A stretch of DNA of 64,000 nt from Vulcanimicrobium sp035943995 (GCA_035943995.1 DASZBS010000114.1:62001-126000), one strand, 5' to 3'; shown: positions 53,626-60,899, numbered from the stretch's first letter. The notes: generated by a model not told the origin, from the letters alone. Program-made: numbers and translations.

Positions 53626-54018
53626 ATGAGCATCGTCGGTCACGGCATTGATATGGTTCCGATCGAGGAAATACGCCGGCTCGTGTCCAGCGCAGACGGG
53701 CATTTTATTGTTCAATGCTTTACGGAGAGCGAGCGAGAGGACAGCGGCACAGGGAGCAATCAGCCGGAACGTTTGGCCGGTCGATTCGCGGCGAAGGAGG
53801 CTGTTGCAAAGGCGCTTGGCGTCGGATGGGGAGATGGCGTCGCCTGGACCGATATAGAGATCTTATCGCGTGAGTCAGGGGCGCCATTTGTCGAACTCCA
53901 CAGCCTGGTAGAATTGGTCGCGGATGCACTGGGGATCCGAAGGTGGCTGCTCAGCATAACGCACTCAGACGAATATGCGCTTGCGAGCGTTATCGCGCTA
54001 TCAGACTGTGAAAGCTGA
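53626..54018 (+). CDS. acpS: Holo-[acyl-carrier-protein] synthase (AcpS-type phosphopantetheinyl transferase)
   Basis: A 130-residue AcpS-type enzyme that moves 4'-phosphopantetheine from CoA to a Ser of an acyl carrier protein. Metal ligands match E. coli AcpS in position: Asp9 in VGHGIDMV and Glu58 in GRFAAKEAVAKAL; WTDIEILS and LLSITHSDEYALA complete the site. ATG 53626 follows AAGGA, and homology starts there, so it is preferred over ATG 53608. No fatty acid or polyketide genes are near, but an ACP-like protein is encoded 3.5 kb away on the other arm of the island (57217-57525), a likely partner. Whether this is the cell's housekeeping AcpS cannot be told. Confidence 0.88.
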   Translation: MSIVGHGIDMVPIEEIRRLVSSADGHFIVQCFTESEREDSGTGSNQPERLAGRFAAKEAVAKALGVGWGDGVAWTDIEILSRESGAPFVELHSLVELVADALGIRRWLLSITHSDEYALASVIALSDCES

Positions 54019-54044
54019 TCGAGCGTAGCCGCTTCGCTCCAGCT

Positions 54045-55127
54045 TTAGTATCGAGCGGTGAGATGCGGATCGGCAGCGATACGCTCGTTCAACCCCCATT
54101 TCGGCGGAAGCCACACATTATACATGTCGCGCCCCGCTCTAAAGCGCTGTTTGATTTTAGTTCGTCCCGCAAGCCCTTTCGCGCTAGGATAAGCTACGCG
54201 AGTGTACTTGCTGACCTCGCAGAAAAGATTTTGACAGTCGATGAGCTGTAAGCGTCTTCCCCAGAGCGATGGGAATGAAAGCCCGAGCCTTGCCAACTCC
54301 GACTCCTGCCTATCGGCGACGATCTTAATGAGCTCGGCGTCGTTCAGCCCGCCGGAGTGGGTAAAACACTTCCGTATACCATCGCGCGCTCCAGGACCTG
54401 GTACGACGAAGTCCATCTCGGCGAAGTTCGTTAGCGTGCTGTAATTGATATCCGTAGTCAATTGATATGCGAGAAAGTCACCAATCGTCGGAAAGCCGCG
54501 AAGCAGCAGAAATACCTGTTGCATGGTTCGGCAGTGCCTAATGCGATCAGGAAAGCCGGAGGTTATGATGGCCTCGATTAGTCTGAGGTGGTTCTGGTGC
54601 TTAGCGCTAAATCCGTAGCTGCTGCCGCCTGGAGGCATAATATATGCGCCCGAATATATCGGATCCCCAGCAGCTAGCGCGCTTTTGAAGGCCTCGTCAT
54701 ACTTATAAAAGTCGTAGCCCGCAAGAGTAATGCTACCGAAAGCTCGCTCGAGCCTTTGCCACGTCTCGATTTTGTTGAATATTTTAAAGAGGAGGATGCG
54801 AAAACATATTTCGGCCGACGTATCCGGCAGGTCGGCTCGATAGATCACGCTACGGATCAAATACTGGCTGACGCGGTCCAGCACACGGTACGCATTGGTA
54901 AATTTGAACGTCAGCAGAATCGGGTCTGCGGTCCATGGTGGCGGAAGTGAGCGCAGTCGCCTTATGAATACGTTATGTCGTTCAGCCGCAAATAACCAAT
55001 AGACGTCGTACAGATCGCTGACAAGCGCCGGCACAAGTGGTTGAGACACGGGAAGTTTACGGGATTCAGGTCGGCTAGCGCCGAGCGCGTAGTATTCCGT
55101 CACATTTGGCTTAGCTTCGGGCTCCAT
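54045..55127 (-). CDS. Protein resembling the 5-hmdU DNA kinase helical domain / thymine pyrophosphorylase clade
   Basis: A 360-residue helical protein. The order PPPWTADPILLTFKFTNAYR, VLDRVSQYLIRSVIY, FKIFNKIETWQRLE, GFPTIGDFLAYQLTTDINYS and DFVVPGPGARDGIRKCF recalls the family described with 5-hydroxymethyluracil DNA kinases and alpha-glutamyl/putrescinyl-thymine pyrophosphorylases, thought to have a glycosylase-like helical fold and to act on modified thymine in DNA. I place it there from memory of motifs, without a search. It is the last gene of the XRE-controlled arm, 62 nt after the thymidylate-synthase-fold gene, which fits a base-modification role. Confidence 0.6.
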   Translation of the reverse strand: MEPEAKPNVTEYYALGASRPESRKLPVSQPLVPALVSDLYDVYWLFAAERHNVFIRRLRSLPPPWTADPILLTFKFTNAYRVLDRVSQYLIRSVIYRADLPDTSAEICFRILLFKIFNKIETWQRLERAFGSITLAGYDFYKYDEAFKSALAAGDPIYSGAYIMPPGGSSYGFSAKHQNHLRLIEAIITSGFPDRIRHCRTMQQVFLLLRGFPTIGDFLAYQLTTDINYSTLTNFAEMDFVVPGPGARDGIRKCFTHSGGLNDAELIKIVADRQESELARLGLSFPSLWGRRLQLIDCQNLFCEVSKYTRVAYPSAKGLAGRTKIKQRFRAGRDMYNVWLPPKWGLNERIAADPHLTARY

Positions 55128-55189
55128 CGGGCGCTCTGGCGTTCTAATAGCGCTCAGGCATAGCCTTCACCCGCTCTCGTCGCGGCGGC

Positions 55190-55987
55190 CTATCCGCAGC
55201 GTTCATCCGCGATAGAGGTGCGTACCAAATCAGCAACGTCGCGAAGGCGACCATCGGTCTTGGGGATTCGCTCCAGTTTTGCCAGACCTATCATCACATT
55301 TACGCTAAGGAGCGGAACGCCCATTTCACCGGCCATGAACATACCGAGTTGACTCAGCCCAAGGTAATTCCCATATGCCTTGTCAAATAGTTGTTGAGTT
55401 GGATAAAAGGCGTTTACAACAAGGCCGGTCTCAGTTGGAACGAATGCCAACTGTTGAAGGCAGGGGAAACCCAGCTGAGCCTCGGCAACGTGGTCACGGC
55501 TGGGGTCGAATATCGCGACTTGAAACATTGACTTTCGCACGCCGCGTCTGCTTTGGTATTGGTGCAGGACCCACTCGAGCTGGTTGCCCCCACATGGTCC
55601 ACTGCCAAACGTCATCATGCGCTCGAAATATAGCCCACGTCGGTTCGCCGCGGGGTTCGCTGCCTTTAACCCCGGAACCGCCAATGCGCAAATCTCATAT
55701 AGTCGAGTTCGGCTGCCTCGCGCCATCGTCCAATAGCGCTCTGGGAAGATTGTAAATGCGACTGTTTCTACATCCCAGTTGTCCGTTTGTCGAAGCAACT
55801 GGTCAAGAGCGCTGCGGACCATGGGGTCTTCATTCGGTGGGTTATTCATATCGAAGCCACCGATTTGTACCATAAGCGGCGCGATTGTCTTTCCTGGATG
55901 GTCGAGTACATCCAATAGAGCGCGGCCCCAAGCGTGCGATACGTTGTTGCTATCGATAATAAGAGATCGATGCGAACGCTTAGCCAT
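55190..55987 (-). CDS. Thymidylate-synthase-fold protein (possible nucleotide hydroxymethylase-like)
   Basis: A 265-residue protein with the late motifs of the thymidylate synthase superfamily: Cys176 in QLGFPCLQQLAFVP aligns with the catalytic PCH Cys, and VNAFYPTQQLFDKAYGNYLG with the QRS/D/N segment. Earlier, RGLYFERMMTFGSG and NQLEWVLHQYQSRR fit the fold. Arg of QRS is replaced (TQQ), so phosphate binding differs from true ThyA, and the substrate may not be dUMP. ATG 55987 lies 8 nt inside the ImmA gene end. Phage relatives hydroxymethylate dUMP or dCMP; pairing with the helical protein next door suggests base modification. Confidence 0.62.
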   Translation of the reverse strand: MAKRSHRSLIIDSNNVSHAWGRALLDVLDHPGKTIAPLMVQIGGFDMNNPPNEDPMVRSALDQLLRQTDNWDVETVAFTIFPERYWTMARGSRTRLYEICALAVPGLKAANPAANRRGLYFERMMTFGSGPCGGNQLEWVLHQYQSRRGVRKSMFQVAIFDPSRDHVAEAQLGFPCLQQLAFVPTETGLVVNAFYPTQQLFDKAYGNYLGLSQLGMFMAGEMGVPLLSVNVMIGLAKLERIPKTDGRLRDVADLVRTSIADERCG

Positions 55988-56861
55988 CGTCGATATCCTC
56001 AAGATGGCGGTACCGCGCGAGGCCGCAATACTGAAACCTAGAGATCCTGGAAAAGATAGCTCGTGAGCCACCCAAGAATATCTGCGAGATGCCGGGCTGT
56101 ACTGCGCGAAAGAGCGATCCAGTCACAATGTCGCGCTCGTAGGTTAGTGCTTGCCCATGTTGTTTCGTGCCTCTCGGCAACAAGAGTACCGATCCTACCT
56201 CTGCATCTATAAGAGATGCCCTCGAGAAGTGATCAATGTAAACAACCTGATCCGAAGAAGACATACCAAGTAGGTCGGCACGGAGAGTCTTCGGGCTTAC
56301 CCGTAGAAGCGCGGAGGCTCGACTTCGTGGAATCTCAGTCGATCCGTATGCAAGGTGATTTACAAGCGTCGAATACCCCACTCCATAATCACACGCTATG
56401 GCATAGACCTGATGAGACGTTGCTTCGTTCGCCGTAGTGCCCCGGTCGGCGAATGCCCGGCGCAACCCTAACGCTGGCATTAGCAAGAATCCAGCGAAGG
56501 CGTCGGCCAGTAGTTCTGTTGGGTCGTATGTATCAGACCTGCTGAGTCGAGAACGAAGTTCATGAACGGTACTGCTATGCCCTAACAGGTGATGCCCCAA
56601 TTCGTGTGCGCAACTGTATGCTCTGCGCGCAAGGGGGCGCAGAGCGGAAAGATGTATCCGAGGCGGCGACCCGCGCTGGTACATGCCTTCTAATGTCGCT
56701 ATGTCATTAAATCGGACCACGATTCCGACCGCGTCGCAGAAGTCGTAAATTGATACGGGGCTGTACGGATCCACACCGGCGTCTTGTCGAGCGGATATAG
56801 CTGCGATCATCCCCCGACTCGCCACAGCACTCCGGCCGTAAAACGGTAGAACGTTGCTCAT
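55980..56861 (-). CDS. ImmA/IrrE-family metallo-endopeptidase
   Basis: A 293-residue protein with the zincin motif CAHELGHHLLGH near residues 109-120 and the later glutamate region PTELLADAFAGFLLMPA, both typical of ImmA/IrrE/COG2856 peptidases. These cleave a cognate XRE repressor to switch on mobile or stress genes. ATG 56861 shares a base with the XRE stop (TGATG), so the two are made together. The C-terminal 110 residues (SRASLIDAEVGSVLLLPRG...) are an extension that may sense a ligand. Confidence 0.9.
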   Translation of the reverse strand: MSNVLPFYGRSAVASRGMIAAISARQDAGVDPYSPVSIYDFCDAVGIVVRFNDIATLEGMYQRGSPPRIHLSALRPLARRAYSCAHELGHHLLGHSSTVHELRSRLSRSDTYDPTELLADAFAGFLLMPALGLRRAFADRGTTANEATSHQVYAIACDYGVGYSTLVNHLAYGSTEIPRSRASALLRVSPKTLRADLLGMSSSDQVVYIDHFSRASLIDAEVGSVLLLPRGTKQHGQALTYERDIVTGSLFRAVQPGISQIFLGGSRAIFSRISRFQYCGLARYRHLEDIDDG

Positions 56862-57220
56862 CACGAGCGACCTCTCTCGCCTTGGTCCTGGCGCATTGCC
56901 GCGAGAAGTTTCATAAGGCGATCCAGGTCGTCCGGCTTCAGCTTCCCAAGCTCCCTCGCTGCCAACTGAAGCCTCGAATCTTCCGGAGCATCCTGTCGTG
57001 GTACGGCGTAAAGCCATTCGAGACTGACGTCGAATAGCTCTGCCATCCGCGAGAGCTCGTCAACGGTCACTCGACGATTGCCCGCTTCAATTTCCGAAAT
57101 GGATGGCCGATGCATTTGCAGCATGCGAGCAACTTGGCCTTGTGAGAGCCCTGCCAATGTTCGTGCTTCTCGAATGCGCGCCGCAAGTTCAGTGCGCCGT
57201 TTTCCGTCTGCGTCATTCAT
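56861..57220 (-). CDS. XRE-family HTH repressor
   Basis: A 119-residue regulator. The helix-turn-helix is LAARIREARTLAGLSQGQVA with recognition helix HRPSISEIEAGNRRV, and the tail (ELGKLKPDDLDRLMKLLAAM) is a dimerisation-like helix. It overlaps the upstream ACP-like gene by ATGA and the downstream ImmA gene by TGATG. The perfect 29-bp palindrome over the operon promoter (57547-57575) is its likely operator, giving autoregulation relieved by ImmA cleavage. Confidence 0.9.
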   Translation of the reverse strand: MNDADGKRRTELAARIREARTLAGLSQGQVARMLQMHRPSISEIEAGNRRVTVDELSRMAELFDVSLEWLYAVPRQDAPEDSRLQLAARELGKLKPDDLDRLMKLLAAMRQDQGERGRS

Positions 57221-57525
57221 GCGACAGTGATTCCGGTAATAGCTTCTTTCGAGTCTATCAGCGCGCAGATCAACACAACGCTCTCATCAATTGTCAACGG
57301 TGTCTTTCCAGCTTTCTTACGAAAGAGGTTGATGTTATTTGGAATGGGTACTCCGAGCGCAATAGCGACCATCGCGGACGCTACCGGCCAAACCTTGCTG
57401 TCGAATTTTCCAAGGTCTTCAATCGGCTTCGTTTCACCTAGTAGTTTTGGGCACGCCAATTTGCTCGAGGATTGAATCTCAATGAGCACATTGATCAGCG
57501 CCTGCTTCACGTAGTCGGCGTCCAT
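57217..57525 (-). CDS. Acyl-carrier-protein-like protein
   Basis: A 102-residue acidic helical protein, first gene of the XRE-controlled operon. The sequence order matches an ACP: helix I DADYVKQALINVLIEIQ, loop, EDLGKFDSKVWPVASAMVAI with DSK in place of the DSL phosphopantetheine site, LGVPIPNN, and a final PLTIDESVVLICALI like the ACP helix IV. Ser in FDSK would carry the prosthetic arm. An AcpS gene in the same island supports this. ATG 57525 follows GAGGG; the longer frame to 57543 lacks a binding site. The fold call is by eye and needs a structure prediction. Confidence 0.6.
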   Translation of the reverse strand: MDADYVKQALINVLIEIQSSSKLACPKLLGETKPIEDLGKFDSKVWPVASAMVAIALGVPIPNNINLFRKKAGKTPLTIDESVVLICALIDSKEAITGITVA

Positions 57526-57546
57526 AGAGGCCCTCAAGAGCAAATT

Positions 57547-57575
57547 ACTAGTGGTAAGATAATCTTACCACTAGT
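57547..57575. promoter_or_regulatory. Perfect 14+1+14 bp palindromic operator
   Basis: ACTAGTGGTAAGAT (57547-57560), one base, then its exact complement ATCTTACCACTAGT (57562-57575). It covers the -10 element and part of the spacer of the minus-strand promoter, where bound repressor would block polymerase. The XRE protein encoded in the operon is the natural ligand. Confidence 0.85.
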
Positions 57576-57590
57576 GGACGGGACTGTCAA
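57562..57590 (-). promoter_or_regulatory. Sigma70-type promoter of the ACP-XRE-ImmA operon
   Basis: On the minus strand TTGACA (57590-57585) and TAAGAT (57567-57562) are separated by exactly 17 bases, close to consensus. Transcription should start near 57555, about 30 nt before the ACP-like ATG at 57525. The 57591-57842 interval up to the M13 peptidase holds no gene that I can support. Confidence 0.85.
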
Positions 57591-57842
57591 GGCAGTCGAC
57601 TACCGACAGTTTATTTTTTGCATCGGCTGCATTGGTCTCTCATCCTCGGCGGTATCGGCGATTCAGTGTGTACCCGTCGTTTAATGTTTCTCATGCGGTG
57701 CTGAGGCGCTTGCAATTGACGCCTACCTCGACGGGACAGAGTCACACATTCACACCAAAGTTCGTTTCGCAGGCTGCGCCGGAACGGTCCAACCGACCGC
57801 AGGGCCGGAAGTAAATTTACGTGCTTTCCGAAAGATGGGGAA

Positions 57843-59909
57843 GTGCACTTGATTCGTTTTTTTCTCCGTGCCGTTGGCGCTGGGGCTCTGTCCGCGCTTT
57901 TCATTACCTCGCTTCCGCACGTTGCCACGGGGACGACTGCTGGCGGCCCCGCCGCAAATACGCTCGTGCTGGATCCCGGGGACCTCGATCCTACGTGCAA
58001 AGCATGCGACGACTTCTACCAGTTCGCCACAGGCGGCTGGATCAAGAAGAACCCCATCCCCGCCGGCCATGCGACGTGGGGCAGCCTGCCTGAGCTCGCC
58101 GAGCAGAACCGGGCCGTCGTCACTTCGATCCTCGAGGACGCTGCCAAGAACACCTCGGCGCCGGCGGGCAGCGACGAGCAGAAGATCGGCGCGTTCTACC
58201 GCGCATGCATGAACGAGGCCGGTATCGAGAAGGCCGGCACCGGGCCGGTCGATCCGATGCTCGCCGACGTCGGGCGCGTCGCGTCGGTCCCCGCGCTCGT
58301 CGATGAGATCGGCAAGCTGCATGTGGTCGGCGTCGGCGGCGGGCTCAACTTCGGCTCGGACTCCGACACCAAGGACTCATCGAAGCAGATCGCGTCGCTG
58401 GGCCTGGGCGGGCTGGGCCTGCCCGATCGCGACTACTACCTCAAGGACGACGCGCGGTCGCAAGCGATCCGCACGGCGTACCGCACCTACGTCGTCGCGC
58501 AGCTGACGAACCTCGGCGACGCGCCGGCGACCGCGGAGACGCAGGCCGACGCGGTCATCGCGCTCGAGACCGCGCTCGCGAAGGCGACGCCGACGCGCGT
58601 CGAGATGCGCGATCCCGCCGCGACGTATCACCCGATGCCGGTCGCCGACCTGACGAAGCTCGCGCCGCACATCCCGTGGTCGTCGTACTTCGCCACGTAC
58701 AACGCACCGTCGTTCAGCACCATCGACGTCGCGATCCCGGCCTACGTCACGGCGTACGACAACCTGGTCGCCACGACGCCGCTCGCGACGTGGAAGTCGT
58801 ACCTGCGCTATCACATCGCCGATTCGTTCGCGAATTCGCTGCCCAAGCGCTTCGCCGACGCGAGCTTCGCCTTCCGCAGCACCGTGCTGAGCGGCGTCAA
58901 GGAACAGCTCCCGCGCTCGCAGCGCTGCACCACCGCCGCCGACTCCTCGCTGCGCGACGTGCTCGGCAAGGCCTACGTCGCGCGCACGTTCTCGCCCGCC
59001 GCCAAGGCGCGCGCGCTCGCGCTCGTCGACAACCTCCAGGGCGTGCTGCACGACGACATCGCGACGCTCGACTGGATGAGCGCCCCCACCAAGAAGTACG
59101 CGCAAACCAAACTCGGCGCGTTCACCAAGAAGATCGGCTATCCCGACAAATGGGTCGACTTCTCCGCGCTGTCCGTCACCGACGGTCCGTACGCCAACGA
59201 CGTCATGGCGGTGCGCCGCTTCGAGGTCGCGCGCAACATCGCGCGCCTCGGCAAGCCCACGGACCGCAGCCTCTTCGGCATGACGCCGCCGACCGTCAAC
59301 GCGTACTACAACCCGTCGAACAACGAAGTCGTGTTCCCGGCCGGCATCCTGCAGCCGCCGTTCTTCAACCCCAACGCCGACGACGCGGTGAACTACGGCG
59401 CGATCGGCGCGGTGATCGGTCACGAGATGACGCACGGCTTCGACGATCAGGGCAAGCAGTTCGACGCCGAAGGCAACCTGCGCGACTGGTGGACGCCCGC
59501 CGACTCGACGAACTTCGCGAGCCGCGCACAGTGCATCGTCGACGAGTACAGCAGCCTCGAACCGATCCCCGGCGTGCACGACAACGGCAAGCTCGTCCAG
59601 GGCGAAGCGATCGCGGACCTCGGCGGCCTGACCATCGCGTACAAAGCCTTCGAGCGCACCCCGCAAGCCAAGGCGCACAAGATGATCGACGGCTACACGC
59701 CCGAGCAGCGCTTCTTCCTGTCGTACGCGCAAGTCTGGCGCGCGGCGCAGACCGAAGCGGAGATCCGCCAGCGCGCAACGACCGACCCGCACCCAAACCC
59801 GAAGCTGCGCGTGATCGGCACGCTCTCGAACATGCCGGAGTTCCAGGCGGCCTTCAAGTGCATGGCAACGGACAAGATGGTCCGCAAGAACGCGTGCCGG
59901 ATTTGGTAG
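57843..59909 (+). CDS. M13-family (neprilysin/PepO-like) metallopeptidase
   Basis: A 688-residue secreted zinc endopeptidase. A signal segment lies at residues about 5-32 (FFLRAVGAGALSALFITSLP). The M13 N-terminal domain begins with CDDFYQFATGGWIKKNPIP. Zinc ligands are in VIGHEMTHGFDDQG (HExxH) and GEAIADLGGL (ExxxD), with the substrate-binding NAYYNPSNNEVVFPAGILQP upstream and a C-terminal Cys-Arg-x-Trp (ACRIW) as in the family. GTG 57843 follows a GGGGAA stretch; TTG 57849 is an alternative. GC content returns to the genome norm here, marking the right edge of the island. Confidence 0.95.
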   Translation: MHLIRFFLRAVGAGALSALFITSLPHVATGTTAGGPAANTLVLDPGDLDPTCKACDDFYQFATGGWIKKNPIPAGHATWGSLPELAEQNRAVVTSILEDAAKNTSAPAGSDEQKIGAFYRACMNEAGIEKAGTGPVDPMLADVGRVASVPALVDEIGKLHVVGVGGGLNFGSDSDTKDSSKQIASLGLGGLGLPDRDYYLKDDARSQAIRTAYRTYVVAQLTNLGDAPATAETQADAVIALETALAKATPTRVEMRDPAATYHPMPVADLTKLAPHIPWSSYFATYNAPSFSTIDVAIPAYVTAYDNLVATTPLATWKSYLRYHIADSFANSLPKRFADASFAFRSTVLSGVKEQLPRSQRCTTAADSSLRDVLGKAYVARTFSPAAKARALALVDNLQGVLHDDIATLDWMSAPTKKYAQTKLGAFTKKIGYPDKWVDFSALSVTDGPYANDVMAVRRFEVARNIARLGKPTDRSLFGMTPPTVNAYYNPSNNEVVFPAGILQPPFFNPNADDAVNYGAIGAVIGHEMTHGFDDQGKQFDAEGNLRDWWTPADSTNFASRAQCIVDEYSSLEPIPGVHDNGKLVQGEAIADLGGLTIAYKAFERTPQAKAHKMIDGYTPEQRFFLSYAQVWRAAQTEAEIRQRATTDPHPNPKLRVIGTLSNMPEFQAAFKCMATDKMVRKNACRIW

Positions 59910-60031
59910 CATGATCGCGTCCTTGATCCTCGCTCGGAATCGGCCTCACGCTCGGCTCGCAGCTGCACCTGCTTTCGCACTTCCGCCGGCGGTGGGCATC
60001 GATCCCGAACGCATCCCCTGCGGAACGCTGA

Positions 60032-60255
60032 ATGGGCGATCTTTCGCCTAGGGTCCCCGCGAGCTCATCTGGATCATTCCCGCGACGCTGATCGCGTTGA
60101 TCATCGCGTACGGCGTACTGACCGCGGTGTCGCCCGTGCTGCTTCTCAATGTGTCGCTGCTAATGATCCCTTTCGTCGTGCTGGCCGTCGCGACGCCCTT
60201 CATTCGCAACGGGATGGACAACATGATCGACATCGCGCAGCGGCGCCAGTCATAG
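60032..60255 (+). pseudogene. Small two-TM membrane protein gene, probably frameshifted
   Basis: From 60052 to TAG 60253-60255 one frame encodes RELIWIIPATLIALIIAYGV and VLLLNVSLLMIPFVVLAVAT, two clear membrane helices ending NMIDIAQRRQS, but it begins just after an in-frame TAG (60049-60051) and has no start before the first helix. ATG 60032, preceded by GGA, starts MGDLSP in another frame; a short frame change near 60050-60060 would join the two into a natural-looking 65-70 residue protein. It is therefore a recent frameshift, a sequencing error or a gene with an unusual start. Confidence 0.45.
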
Positions 60256-60275
60256 TAGCCGGATCGGGCGTGGCC

Positions 60276-60309
60276 GGGTAGCCGGCGACGAATCGGTCGC
60301 CGGCTACCC
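60276..60309 (-). terminator. Strong hairpin after the FxLD-like peptide gene
   Basis: Perfect 14-bp stem GGGTAGCCGGCGAC (60276-60289) with its complement at 60296-60309 and a 6-nt loop. It begins 13 nt after the peptide stop on the minus strand. No T-tract follows on either strand, so it may act as a processing or stabilising structure rather than a classical terminator. Confidence 0.55.
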
Positions 60310-60322
60310 CGTCATACCGCGC

Positions 60323-60469
60323 TCACTCGCAGCAGGTGTCGGTGCAGTTCACGCTTCTGGACAAGGTGTAGCACGAGTTGAAGGCGGAGCACGGCGCGGG
60401 CGCACGATATCCCGCATGGGGCGGCTCCTCGCGTAGGTCGAGGTCGTCGAATTTCATTTCGATCGGCAT
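60323..60469 (-). CDS. Candidate RiPP precursor peptide (48 aa, FxLD-like leader, Cys/Ser/Thr-rich core)
   Basis: A 48-codon frame with ATG 60469 preceded by GGGAG at about 9-nt spacing. The first half is acidic (MPIEMKFDDLDLREEP), close to the FxLD leader motif of class I lanthipeptides. The second half is rich in Cys, Ser and Thr (APCSAFNSCYTLSRS, then VNCTDTCCE) with five Cys and several Ser/Thr. A palindromic GGCGGCA-CA-TGCCGCC lies upstream of the binding site and a 14-bp hairpin just downstream, framing a short transcript. No LanB/LanC-type enzyme is in the window, so modification is unproven; a small secreted disulfide peptide is the alternative. Confidence 0.45.
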   Translation of the reverse strand: MPIEMKFDDLDLREEPPHAGYRAPAPCSAFNSCYTLSRSVNCTDTCCE

Positions 60470-60641
60470 GATCGTCCACTCCCGTATTGATAGCGGCGGC
60501 ATGTGCCGCCACGCGCTACCTTTCGCGCACGGCCGGACCGACTCATATCGGTCAAGCGTCCTGCCAGCAGCTTCGGATCTAGAGCCTGCCGCATCTGGTA
60601 GCGGCGTGATGGGCCGCTAAGAGCGCCCTCCCGGTAACGAT

Positions 60642-60659
60642 CGCGGCTCCGTAGCCGCG
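60642..60659 (-). terminator. Hairpin downstream of RHH-like gene A
   Basis: CGCGGCT (60642-60648) pairs with AGCCGCG (60653-60659), loop CCGT, 9 nt after the stop of the 58-aa gene read on the minus strand. No T-tract. A second short hairpin, TAGCGGC 60599-60605 with GCCGCTA 60613-60619, follows. Confidence 0.4.
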
Positions 60660-60667
60660 CCACGCGA

Positions 60668-60844
60668 TCACTTCGTGCGGCGCGGCTTCTTTGCGTCGAA
60701 GTAGTCCCTCAAGACGCGCTCGACCACTGCTGATGGGTTGAACGCGCGGCCCGACTGACGATCTCGCCCTTCGGCGATAGCTTCGTTCTCGATCATGCGG
60801 ATGAGATCGACCGGTAGCCTGTAGCCGACGTTCCGTTTTTCCAC
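60668..60844 (-). CDS. RHH-like DNA-binding protein, copy A
   Basis: A 58-residue protein starting at GTG 60844. The order GYRLPVDLIRMIENEAIAEG (beta strand plus helix A) and FNPSAVVERVLRDYF (turn and helix B) fits a ribbon-helix-helix fold, with a basic tail KKPRRTK. It is nearly identical to the 58-residue protein at 62473. It is divergent from the 115-aa gene, and inverted CTAG-type sites lie in the gap, so autoregulation of both is likely. It may be the repressor/antitoxin of a two-gene module; the toxin role of the partner is untested. Confidence 0.7.
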   Translation of the reverse strand: MEKRNVGYRLPVDLIRMIENEAIAEGRDRQSGRAFNPSAVVERVLRDYFDAKKPRRTK

Positions 60845-60848
60845 GTTG

Positions 60849-60895
60849 CTAGCGTTCTAGCAGGAGGATCGATGCCCGCTTTACTAGAATACTAG
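60849..60895. promoter_or_regulatory. Paired inverted operator sites, module A
   Basis: CTAGCGTTCTAG (60849-60860) and, in the opposite orientation, CTAGAATACTAG (60884-60895) flank the divergent promoter region. TAGAAT (60885-60890) is also a plausible -10 only 10 nt before the ATG at 60900, suggesting a leaderless message. The second module has matching sites. Confidence 0.6.
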
Positions 60896-60899
60896 AAAC

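Noticed and set aside
18577..60051. Genome-wide recoding of TAG as a sense codon
   Set aside because: Only one convincing in-frame TAG (18577) was found. The second case (60049) is better explained by a frameshift, and TAG ends many normal genes here (for example at 4474, 6036 and 42859).
60312..60512. 66-aa minus-strand frame overlapping the FxLD-like peptide
   Set aside because: It lacks a ribosome binding site and its His/Arg/Leu-rich translation has no signature; the 48-aa frame in the same place is better supported.
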